Positions 18,135-24,990 of a stretch of 43,780 nt of DNA are shown here, piece after piece. The notes below the pieces were generated by a model, which worked only from the letters and a program-made list of their open reading frames with translations, ran no database searches and was not told the DNA's origin. Both the position numbers and the translations under genes were made by a program. Numbering within the stretch: position 1 is the first letter of the stretch; each line of letters opens with the position of its first letter. Where the stretch lies: positions 1 to 43,780 of the forward strand of contig JASGVX010000107.1 of assembly GCA_030054735.1 (NCBI GenBank), in the 5' to 3' direction. The DNA comes from Methanobacteriota archaeon. Lineage in GTDB: Archaea > Halobacteriota > Methanosarcinia > Methanosarcinales > Methanosarcinaceae.

Positions 18135-18547
18135 AATTTTGCCTGTAGTCTGAATCTTTACCTGTACTGATACCAGAAATGGTAAAATCGGGATTTATTC
18201 CGGATTAGCTAGGTCCTGAGCTTCCAGGGAGCATGATTAGGTTTTAAAAAAGATAATTAATATCTCCTAAATAATTAACATAAACTATGTGTTAATTTAA
18301 ATGAGAATATGCAACATTTTATAATATTTATGATGAAAACAAATGTTTTTAATATATCAAGATCTCTGATATTTAAAAATAAATCATATAACAAACATGA
18401 ATTTCAGAGTAACTGAAAATTCATTACAATTGCCGGAAGCTCAATTTACGATGTAGAATCAGAATTTAATATGTAGAATAAGAAATGAATATAAAATAAT
18501 TTTGAATTGCAGTCTGATCATAAACAAGAACCTAAAAATCTTGAGGT
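18135..18547. other. AT-rich spacer and promoter of the PGF-pre-PGF gene
   Basis: About 410 bases, strongly AT-rich between 18240 and 18500, with no convincing open frame. TATA-like stretches (GAATATAAAATAATT near 18487) could serve the downstream gene. Confidence 0.4.
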
Positions 18548-18553
18548 TTGCGG

Positions 18554-19684
18554 ATGAAAATGAAAGTTGTATTAATCATCTTCGCTCTTATAGTCTCGAT
18601 GCAGGTCGTTACTGCTTCTGATATAGGGGTTGGGGTAAGCCCAGGAAACATGAGTTACAGGCTTGCTCCTGGAAGCTCGGAAGAGCAGCCACTGTATGTG
18701 ATAAATACAGGGACTGAAACTGCAACATATAACCTTTTCGTAGATGAAAGTGCTTACGATAGCTGGTTTGCATTTTCTGTCTCTTCATTTGAACTGAGAC
18801 CAGGGGAAAATAAAGAAGTTAAGGTAACGCTCAGTGTCCCGGCTTCGGCTGAAGAGGACATGGACTGCAAGATAAAAATCCCATGTACCGTGCCTGGAGG
18901 AGAGGTCGGAACAGGGATTATAATCCCTGTTCATATCGAGCTTTTAAGCTCTGTAAGTTCTTCAGGGAAGAGCTCTTCCGGCAGCAGTTCTTCCGGTGGA
19001 GGAGCTTCCCCGGAATCCTCCAGCAACGTAGAAGTCAAAGAACTTTCACAACAGTATGTCGCAAGCGGAAACAAAGTCAGGTTTAGTTTCACGCAGAATG
19101 CCACCTGCGTCAAGTATGTGGAGTTTGATGCAAAAAAAAGCCTTGGAAAGACCACAACTGTTGTCGAGATGTTAAAAGGGCGGTCCACTCTAACCTCGAG
19201 TATACCTGACGGTGAAGTCTACAGATACCTGAATATCTGGGTTGGAAACGACGGCATTGCAACTCCAGAAAATATAGAAAATGCCGTAATCGGTTTTATG
19301 GTGAATAAAACCTGGGTATATGAAAACGATATTGACATAAGTTCAATCTCCCTGAACTGTTACGACGGCGAGAAATGGGAGCCTCTGTCTGTAAAGCAGG
19401 TAGGAGAGGACGAAGGTTTTCTCTGCCTTGAAGCCGAAACCGTACGTTTTTCTCACTTTGCCATAACAGGCAAGAAAACGGACGAAACTGGTATGGATTT
19501 AGGGTTAGTTCCAATCACAAAAGCAGGTGAAAAGTTAAAAGATACTGCTGAAAACCTTGAGTCAAATGCAGTTAAGAATTTTGAAGAAAAGAGTCCCGTT
19601 GTTTTGTCAAAAATTGAAAGCTATAAACAAATACTTCGAGAGCTCTTCCTGGATCTGATTCAGTTTGTGCAGGGTAAAGTTTGA
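18554..19684 (+). CDS. Exported PGF-pre-PGF domain protein (cell surface)
   Basis: About 376 residues from the ATG at 18554, chosen for GAGG seven bases upstream; a TTG two codons earlier is possible. Residues 1-22 are a signal peptide (VVLIIFALIVSMQVVTA). Residues about 25-130 form an Ig-like, NEW3/CARDB-type beta domain (GTETATYNLFVDES, LRPGENKEVKVTLSVPA). A Ser/Gly linker (about 136-160) leads to the PGF-pre-PGF domain (about 165-305: VRFSFTQNATCVKYVEFDA, VNKTWVYENDIDISSISL, VRFSHFAITG). These domains occur in Methanosarcina surface proteins. The expected C-terminal PGF anchor is absent; instead a charged, helical tail follows. Confidence 0.8.
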   Translation: MKMKVVLIIFALIVSMQVVTASDIGVGVSPGNMSYRLAPGSSEEQPLYVINTGTETATYNLFVDESAYDSWFAFSVSSFELRPGENKEVKVTLSVPASAEEDMDCKIKIPCTVPGGEVGTGIIIPVHIELLSSVSSSGKSSSGSSSSGGGASPESSSNVEVKELSQQYVASGNKVRFSFTQNATCVKYVEFDAKKSLGKTTTVVEMLKGRSTLTSSIPDGEVYRYLNIWVGNDGIATPENIENAVIGFMVNKTWVYENDIDISSISLNCYDGEKWEPLSVKQVGEDEGFLCLEAETVRFSHFAITGKKTDETGMDLGLVPITKAGEKLKDTAENLESNAVKNFEEKSPVVLSKIESYKQILRELFLDLIQFVQGKV

Positions 19685-19837
19685 TGATTTCAGGCTGCTT
19701 TATAGATCTAAAGCTAAGATCTCTTACCCGTATAAATGGACATAAGTGAGCCTTTGCCAATTTGGCTATTAATGCTTTAAACCTTAGTTCCCATATTTTA
19801 AGCGCATAATTTTCATAATCTGTTTGAATTCTCCTAA

Positions 19838-19861
19838 TTCATGCGCAGTTGCGCATGAATT
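19838..19861. repeat. Perfect palindrome inside the IS left end
   Basis: ATTCATGCGCA and TGCGCATGAAT (11-bp arms, 2-base spacer) lie about 66 bases before the transposase start. Likely a regulatory hairpin or transposase/repressor-binding site. Confidence 0.6.
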
Positions 19862-19903
19862 TGCCTTCTTTTTACCTTCAATTAGAAAAATTTAAACACA
19901 ATT

Positions 19904-19926
19904 ATGTGCTTATATTATAAGCACAT
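19904..19926 (+). promoter_or_regulatory. Perfect palindrome directly before the transposase ATG
   Basis: ATGTGCTTATA and TATAAGCACAT, 11-bp arms around one base, end immediately before the ATG at 19927. In RNA this would be a hairpin at the ribosome entry region; as DNA it spans a TATA-like core. Either way it may hold transposase expression low. Confidence 0.55.
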
Positions 19927-21498
19927 ATGAAACCTGCACTCCGTATCAAGAAAATAAATGGAATTGAATACTGGTATGAAGACACCCCTTACTATGACAG
20001 AGAAAAGAAACAGATTCGCTATCGATCCAAATACGTTGGTAGAAACATAAACGGCAAACCTGTTAAAATTCGAGATACATTGAACTCCAATAGGGAAATT
20101 TCTTTGCCTTCTAGCAAACCTGTAAAAGCTTACAACTATGGTGAGCTTCTCCCCTTACAAAAAATAACAGATGAACTCCAGATTGGAGAGTATCTCGGAG
20201 ATCTGTTTAAAGAAAAAGACAGAAACATGATACTTTCAATCGCACTCAATCGTATAGCTCGTCCTACAGCTATGTATAACCTTAAAACCTGGTACGAGAA
20301 TTCTGCTCTTTCCCTTGAGTGGCCTGAGTTGCCTTTCAAAAGTCAAAACATTAGCAACTTACTTGCTAAAATAGGGAACAGTAACATTCCATCTATATTT
20401 ATGGGCAAAATGCTCAGAAATCTTGGGACAAAACGAACATTAGTATATAATCTTAGCAGTTTTTCAAATTACTCTCAGCTGATAAATCTCCTTGTATACG
20501 GATATAACAGGGATGATCTTGATCTCCCACAAATAAATCTCTCTATGATTGTGGATAAGGAACAAGGCATTCCTGTGATGTATGATATCTATCCAGGAAG
20601 TATTGTTGATGTTACAACTCTTAAAAATACAATAAAAAAGATAGAATCTTACGGAGTGGAAGATTATACACTGGTAATGGACCGAGGATTCTTCAGCAAG
20701 GGTAACATTGAAGAGTTGCTCCATGAAAAAATCTCTTTCATTATGCCGGCTACAATGACACTTAAAAGTGTCAAGGAGCTTATGAGTTCAGCACAAAAAG
20801 ACATTGAAAGTCCAGAATACCTACATAAATTTAACAAGAAACCAATATTTGTAAAGCCTGTTGTTCTTGAAGAAAAGGAGTTTACACTCAATGGATACTG
20901 TTTTTATGATCCAAAAAGAGAACTGGAAGAGAAAAACGCATTTTACTCTCATCTTTATGATGTGAAGGAAAAACTAGAAAAAGCAGCGATTCCAGGATGG
21001 AAGAAACCAGAAGAAGTATTCAAAGAGAGAGCAAAGGAAATGTCAAGTTACTATTCATGGGAACGGATAGATGACCATTTCAGGATTGATATCAAGAAAA
21101 ATGCGGTATCTCAGAGAGTAAACAGAATGGGGAAGTTTTTCCTATTCTACAATGGGGAACGTGACTGGATGGAATGTCTTACCATATACAGAGAAAGGGA
21201 TATTGTCGAAAAAGGATTCAAAACGATGAAGAATGATATTCAATCACTTCCACTAAACACAAATAAAGATTCGACAACAAAAGGATTCATATTTATCTGT
21301 TTCATTGGACTCATTATTAGAATGAGGCTACTCAATAGAATGAGGGAGACGAAGATTATAGGGGAATATACAGTTGAAAGTTTACTCTTAGAGCTTGAAA
21401 AGATAAAAAAAGTAGAACTGCAAAATGGGGAAATAATAGTTACAGAAATCACAAGAAAGCAAAAAGAAATTATGGAAAAATTGAATTTATGCGCTTAA
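19927..21498 (+). CDS. Transposase, IS1634 family
   Basis: 523 residues of a DDE transposase in the IS4 superfamily. The N-terminal part (residues 1-60) has the IS1634 pattern INGIEYWYEDTPYYD. The catalytic core shows LSMIVDKEQGIPVMYDIYPGSIVD (first Asp), YTLVMDRGFFSKGN (second Asp), and the Y-R-E-R-D-x-V-E-K-x-F signature YRERDIVEKGFKTMKND (catalytic Glu), followed by ICFIGLIIRMRL. The frame is uninterrupted and ends within the right terminal repeat, so the element is probably active or recent. No Shine-Dalgarno is evident; a palindrome abuts the ATG. Confidence 0.92.
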   Translation: MKPALRIKKINGIEYWYEDTPYYDREKKQIRYRSKYVGRNINGKPVKIRDTLNSNREISLPSSKPVKAYNYGELLPLQKITDELQIGEYLGDLFKEKDRNMILSIALNRIARPTAMYNLKTWYENSALSLEWPELPFKSQNISNLLAKIGNSNIPSIFMGKMLRNLGTKRTLVYNLSSFSNYSQLINLLVYGYNRDDLDLPQINLSMIVDKEQGIPVMYDIYPGSIVDVTTLKNTIKKIESYGVEDYTLVMDRGFFSKGNIEELLHEKISFIMPATMTLKSVKELMSSAQKDIESPEYLHKFNKKPIFVKPVVLEEKEFTLNGYCFYDPKRELEEKNAFYSHLYDVKEKLEKAAIPGWKKPEEVFKERAKEMSSYYSWERIDDHFRIDIKKNAVSQRVNRMGKFFLFYNGERDWMECLTIYRERDIVEKGFKTMKNDIQSLPLNTNKDSTTKGFIFICFIGLIIRMRLLNRMRETKIIGEYTVESLLLELEKIKKVELQNGEIIVTEITRKQKEIMEKLNLCA

Positions 21499-21525
21499 AA
21501 TAGCGGAAGTCAGGATATAAAGTAA

Positions 21526-21700
21526 ACGTGCCAGATCGTGCGCAAAACGTACGCATCCTTTAGTAGCGAAGAGATGAGTACATTGGTATCGACTACAAGT
21601 AGTATTTCTTCCGCGTCTCGCTCCATGCTCTTTCCCTTGCTGCTTCAAGCCCCACCAGGTCATCCTCGTTCAGTGAAGGCTCATCTTTGCACCGCTCAAA
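21526..21700 (-). pseudogene. Remnant of a toxin-antitoxin pair (antitoxin tail and PIN-domain start)
   Basis: On the minus strand one frame (about 21700 to 21593) ends in DEPSLNEDDLVGLEAARERA and SETRKKYYL-stop, resembling the C-terminus of antitoxins coupled to PIN toxins. Overlapping it, an ATG at 21626 opens ILLVVDTNVLISSLLKDA, the N-terminal beta strand of a PIN ribonuclease with its first catalytic Asp. Homology is lost after LLKDA and the frame stops near the right end of the IS1634 element. The antitoxin side is also cut by an upstream stop. Both genes are dead. The IS insertion or a linked deletion may have removed the rest. Confidence 0.45.
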
Positions 21701-21843
21701 TAAAGCCTACTTCAATTCTTCTTTCTCTCACAAGGGTGTAGATCTTTTTCTTCAGATACGGCCCTGGGAGCCCTGAACAGCAGATGAATGATGCGCCTCT
21801 CCTATTATATGACAAATGCAGGGAAAAAGAGTTTCGCAAAACG

Positions 21844-22020
21844 TGGGGTCGGTGAGATTTGAACTCACGACCGACGGGTCTCCCCGACAAGCGAACATCT
21901 TCGGGAGCAGTGAGTTAGGTCAGTGCTCCAGCGTGTCATCATCAAATCAGCAGACCCGATAGTTCATCATACGCTAATACCGCTGGAGCCCGTCGCCATT
22001 CCGGACTAGGCCACGACCCC
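21844..22020 (-). tRNA. tRNA-Trp (anticodon CCA) with a 103-base intron
   Basis: The 5' exon (22020 to 21983) begins GGGGTCGTGGCCTAGTCCGG and ends ACGGGCTCCAG, giving anticodon CCA after U33 and G37 before the intron. The 3' exon (21879 to 21844) starts ACCCGTCGG and ends GTTCAAATCTCACCGACCCCA, completing the acceptor (GGGGTCG with CGACCCC), T arm (GTTCAAATC) and discriminator A; CCA is not encoded. The intron follows position 37, the canonical archaeal site, so splicing uses the bulge-helix-bulge endonuclease. The intron holds a box C/D guide RNA. Confidence 0.93.
21880..21982 (-). ncRNA. Box C/D guide RNA within the tRNA-Trp intron, targeting nucleotides 34 and 39
   Basis: Reading the minus strand: box C ATGATGA (21970-21964), D' CTGA (21950-21947), C' TGATGATGA (21944-21936), D CTGA (21923-21920). 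The D guide CGCTGGAGC pairs with the unspliced 5' exon/intron border GCTCCAGCG; the fifth base from box D faces C34. The D' guide CGGGTCTG pairs with CAGACCCG, which exists only across the joined exons; the fifth base faces C39. This matches the known haloarchaeal pre-tRNA-Trp system, which methylates positions 34 and 39. L7Ae, Nop5 and fibrillarin would form the RNP. Confidence 0.9.
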
Positions 22021-22083
22021 AGCAGTTTTCTTATACAAATTCTGCGTATATTGATTTAAGCATTGTGTTTCCTGATTCGGACC

Positions 22084-24075
22084 TCATATCCGGGTGATGA
22101 AGATGATGACAAGGAACACTGCCATTACGATGATGAAGATCAGAAGGTAGAGAAGATCATGTTTTGTGTCGGCAGCCGGTTTTTCCTGCAGGGGGACACG
22201 GATGACTGTATCTGCCGGTCTATCTGAATCAATGGTTAAACTCGGTGAAGATTTCTTTAATTCAAAAAGCTCCATGAAAGAATAGAAGCTTTCTGTAGTT
22301 CCTCCGGAAATAACCACCTTTCCATTTGCGACGGCGTCTTCAGGATTGAGCTTCGCCAGAACCAGTTGCTTCCAGGTCAGCGAGTCGGTCACGATCTCAA
22401 ACTGCCACTTGCTCGCGGATGGGGGATCCACCTCGAGAATGCCCTTACGAACGTTCAACGTGTAGTGATTCTGCATCATGGGGTCATTCATATTGCTGTC
22501 GGTCAGCTGAAGGCTAACGACGATGTCCTTCTCCATCGATTTCGATGCATTGAGACTGACGGACAGGATACGATGCAGGGTTGTCATGGGCATCAACTCA
22601 ACAAAGTTATCTCCAATATTCGAAAAAACAAGCTTTGGATTACCGAGTGCGTAGCCCCTAGTAGTCTGGTTGGTCATCAACAAGTAGTCGGACAGAAGCA
22701 TGTTGCGCGCCTGCGAATTCATTGTGTTTTCCGCCAGGGTCAGCATGGCCGCCTTCTTGGTCTCGAATGCCACAGAGTTATTCGGGTCCAGCACGAGCGC
22801 ATCGTCGGCGAGTCTCAATGCCCATTCCGGGTTGATATCCAGAGCCGCTTGGGCTTTACTTGCCAGATCTCCATCGCCTTCAGCGAGGAAGGCCGACATC
22901 TCTGCCTCACTCCGGGTAGTTTGTGGAAACAGATCCCTTACTTCGCCGGTGTAGTAACCGCGGTAATAGCGGAAGATGTGGACGATGTTCCATTCTTTCG
23001 ATCCGTAAATCTCCTGCAAATAGGGACTGGAAGCAAGATGGGGCGGCAACACGATCAGGTCCATCATCTCCTCCGCTGTATAGCCTTTGTTCATGTAGTA
23101 GAGTGTTTGGTCATTCACGAACTGGATTGCATCGCTGAAGTTGGTGAGGTATTGGCTGACGTTTTCTTTACCGCTTGTGACGGGATTGGGGCCATGGATC
23201 GTCACCAGGTATTCGGGATTGAGTCCCCTCGCAATCTTCAGGGTATTGACGTAATCCAGCGGATCCCTCAGGCGGCTGCCTCGCGTGGTGGAGATAGCCG
23301 GAAATGCCTCGTAGACGACGGCGATCTGGATCAGGACTTCTTTTTGCGGCAACCACACCAAGAGGACATCTGTCGTCTCACCGGCCACGGGAATGAGAAC
23401 TACATCAACACCGGAGATTGTCAGCCTTGTCTCTTCCTTGATGGTCTTTGTCGGCGCCAGGAAGCCTGATGGCCCGAAAATCTGCGGCCCGGCAAGCGCG
23501 TAGCCGGCATACCAGCCTTTTCCGTCCCGGACGGGTGCGTCCTGGAACAACGCTCCTACCATCTTGCTACCGCCCTCGACTCGCGACGGATAGACCGGGC
23601 CGAACCATTCGCTGAACATGTTACTCAGCAGGCTCTCGTGACCGATGATTTCCGTTTGTTCGTCGGCAAAGACAGAGGCGCCGTTGACATGGCAGTCATG
23701 GTGATGGGTGTAGATGATTGCTTTTACGGGTTTCTTGTCGAAGATATTGTCCAGGTTGGCATTGAATGCATCCTTGACCTTCTGTGCCGCTGGAATGCTC
23801 TCCCCAGGATCTACGATTATCAAGCCGTCGACGCCCTCGATAAGCACGGGATTGTCCCGGTTGTATCCTCTGGCAACCCAGACACCGTCTGTTACTTTTA
23901 ACACTGCGGGTGGAAAGAACTCCTCATACTTGGCCAGGAGCGTCGGATGGACGGGTACTGTCTCCGGCTCATATGGCACCGATACTGCTTCAGGTTCTTG
24001 TGCCGCTACGCAAACAGCTGTCCCGGCCAGAGCCAGGATGGTCACGAGGACCAAAAGTTGGAATTTCGTTTTCAT
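22084..24075 (-). CDS. Exported alkylsulfatase-like metallo-beta-lactamase hydrolase
   Basis: 663 residues from the ATG at 24075, chosen because AAGGAGAAAGGCA precedes it and it begins a clear signal peptide (KFQLLVLVTILALAGTAVCVA). The open frame extends 23 codons further. Domains: a metallo-beta-lactamase fold (about 60-360: VLIEGVDGLIIVDPGES, YTHHHDCHVNGAS, VTIHGPNP), an alkylsulfatase dimerisation part (about 360-500), and an SCP2-like C-terminal domain (about 515-625). A final TM segment (LLYLLIFIIVMAVFLVIIF) anchors it outside the membrane. SdsA1/BDS1 relatives cut sulfate from alkyl esters. The metal motif reads HHHDCH instead of HxHxDH. Base composition is much richer in GC than its neighbours, suggesting transfer from bacteria. 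Confidence 0.82.
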   Translation of the reverse strand: MKTKFQLLVLVTILALAGTAVCVAAQEPEAVSVPYEPETVPVHPTLLAKYEEFFPPAVLKVTDGVWVARGYNRDNPVLIEGVDGLIIVDPGESIPAAQKVKDAFNANLDNIFDKKPVKAIIYTHHHDCHVNGASVFADEQTEIIGHESLLSNMFSEWFGPVYPSRVEGGSKMVGALFQDAPVRDGKGWYAGYALAGPQIFGPSGFLAPTKTIKEETRLTISGVDVVLIPVAGETTDVLLVWLPQKEVLIQIAVVYEAFPAISTTRGSRLRDPLDYVNTLKIARGLNPEYLVTIHGPNPVTSGKENVSQYLTNFSDAIQFVNDQTLYYMNKGYTAEEMMDLIVLPPHLASSPYLQEIYGSKEWNIVHIFRYYRGYYTGEVRDLFPQTTRSEAEMSAFLAEGDGDLASKAQAALDINPEWALRLADDALVLDPNNSVAFETKKAAMLTLAENTMNSQARNMLLSDYLLMTNQTTRGYALGNPKLVFSNIGDNFVELMPMTTLHRILSVSLNASKSMEKDIVVSLQLTDSNMNDPMMQNHYTLNVRKGILEVDPPSASKWQFEIVTDSLTWKQLVLAKLNPEDAVANGKVVISGGTTESFYSFMELFELKKSSPSLTIDSDRPADTVIRVPLQEKPAADTKHDLLYLLIFIIVMAVFLVIIFITRI

Positions 24076-24152
24076 TGCCTTTCTCCTTATCTTTTGAACA
24101 TCGATCGATGCACGGCGAACGTTTCGCGTACTTTGTTTCCGCATAGCCGTTT

Positions 24153-24466
24153 CTATTCTTCTCCATAGTCTTCCTTCCCAACCTCACCCCTGATTGGGTG
24201 AGTTCGATCAGGTTTGAAAGCTTTCAATAGCTCCTCCTTTCTAGGGGGTGGAATATCCATTACCTCGGACGACAGTCTTCGTAGGGCGGCTGTCCACCGT
24301 TCGCTCAAGAAGGCGAACAATTGCTCCAGGTTGAGAACAACCGGCGCTCAACGGTATGCAGGCGTTCAATGTAGGTGCGCCGCTACCTGCGGCCCTGGTA
24401 CTCGCTCCGCCACAAGCGACGCTGGTAGGCGTGGTAGACGCCGGGTTCTTCGTTCGTTTTGTTCAT
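24153..24466 (-). pseudogene. Small bacterial-type gene ('RLWR' family), broken by a TAG and a frameshift
   Basis: From ATG 24466 the minus strand encodes EPGVYHAYQRRLWRSEYQGR, an amber TAG, then RRTYIERLHTVERRLFS. After a +/-1 shift it continues NLEQLFAFLSERWTAALRRL and about 40 more residues to a stop at 24153. The layout (…Y..RLWR… W R-x-x-(L/I)E…GERR-x-F-x-x-L-x-x-L-x-x-F-L) recalls small soluble proteins common in Chloroflexi and other bacteria; I cite that from memory. Composition is GC-rich like the alkylsulfatase gene that follows by about 80 bases, so both probably arrived together. UAG can encode pyrrolysine in Methanosarcina, but the frameshift argues for decay. Confidence 0.5.
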
Positions 24467-24474
24467 TTCGGTTA

Positions 24475-24530
24475 TCCTATATTTCACTGTAACTATATAA
24501 AGTCCTATATTTCGCTATAACTACATAACT
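24475..24530 (-). promoter_or_regulatory. 28-bp direct repeat flanking a TATA box
   Basis: Two copies of TCCTATATTTC(A/G)CT(G/A)TAACTA(T/C)ATAA, at 24475-24502 and 24503-24530, stand directly before the broken small gene. On the minus strand CTTTATATAGTT is a good TATA box, with the GTTA(T/C)AG(C/T)GAAATATAGGA half-repeats on either side. This is the layout of an archaeal repressor operator. Confidence 0.45.
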
Positions 24531-24990
24531 TTACTTCTGATATTCATTAGTTCAGATTTACTGTAGTTCCAAACGACTTTTCTTAATCATTTCTGATTTT
24601 TTCCCAATATTTCATAAAAAACGCGTTGTAATCTTCGTGTGTTGGTACAAGCGAAGGTTTCATAAAAAATCACCATCGGAGGATAGTATAAACTCTGAAA
24701 TAAATTTTACGATTTTATACGACAGAAAATAGAATTTTAGACAAAAATAAAATGTATTTTTTTAAGGGAAGCTAAATTCAATGTATTTTTTTGAGAATAA
24801 AACATTTCTATCACTTATTATTCTATAGGATTTTTTAGGTCCCTCAATGTATATCTTGCCATTCCTACCGTTATACCCCGCAAGTTCTTCAATTGTCTAC
24901 TCTTTCATTTCCCATTTCTTTGACACTTCAGCGCATAATCCGAGTACTTACAATCCGCCCTGAGGCCTGTAGCCAGCCAGAGTGAAAAAC
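24531..24990. other. Gene-free AT-rich spacer
   Basis: About 460 bases between the GC-rich module and the YyaL-type gene. Composition returns to the low GC of the host. I see no gene, stable hairpin or repeat. Confidence 0.4.

Larger units (their letters stand above)
19794..21502 (+). mobile_element. Complete IS1634-type (IS4 superfamily) insertion sequence
   Basis: A 1709-bp element bounded by perfect 16-bp inverted repeats, TATTTTAAGCGCATAA (19794-19809) and its complement (21487-21502). It contains one full-length transposase gene whose stop lies within the right repeat. No clear target duplication is visible. Two perfect palindromes lie between the left end and the gene (19838-19861 and 19904-19926). 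Its right end abuts the remnant of a toxin-antitoxin pair. Confidence 0.85.

Noticed and set aside
22366-23469. 367-codon plus-strand frame opposite the alkylsulfatase gene
   Set aside because: It is a shadow in GC-rich DNA. The minus-strand frame has a signal peptide, family motifs and a ribosome-binding site.
24305-24466. Pyrrolysine protein using the in-frame TAG
   Set aside because: Coding similarity continues in another frame further on, so the gene is broken regardless of UAG decoding.
22020-24490. Integrative element using tRNA-Trp as attachment site
   Set aside because: No integrase, no duplicated tRNA 3' end, and the foreign DNA lies on the 5' side of the tRNA.
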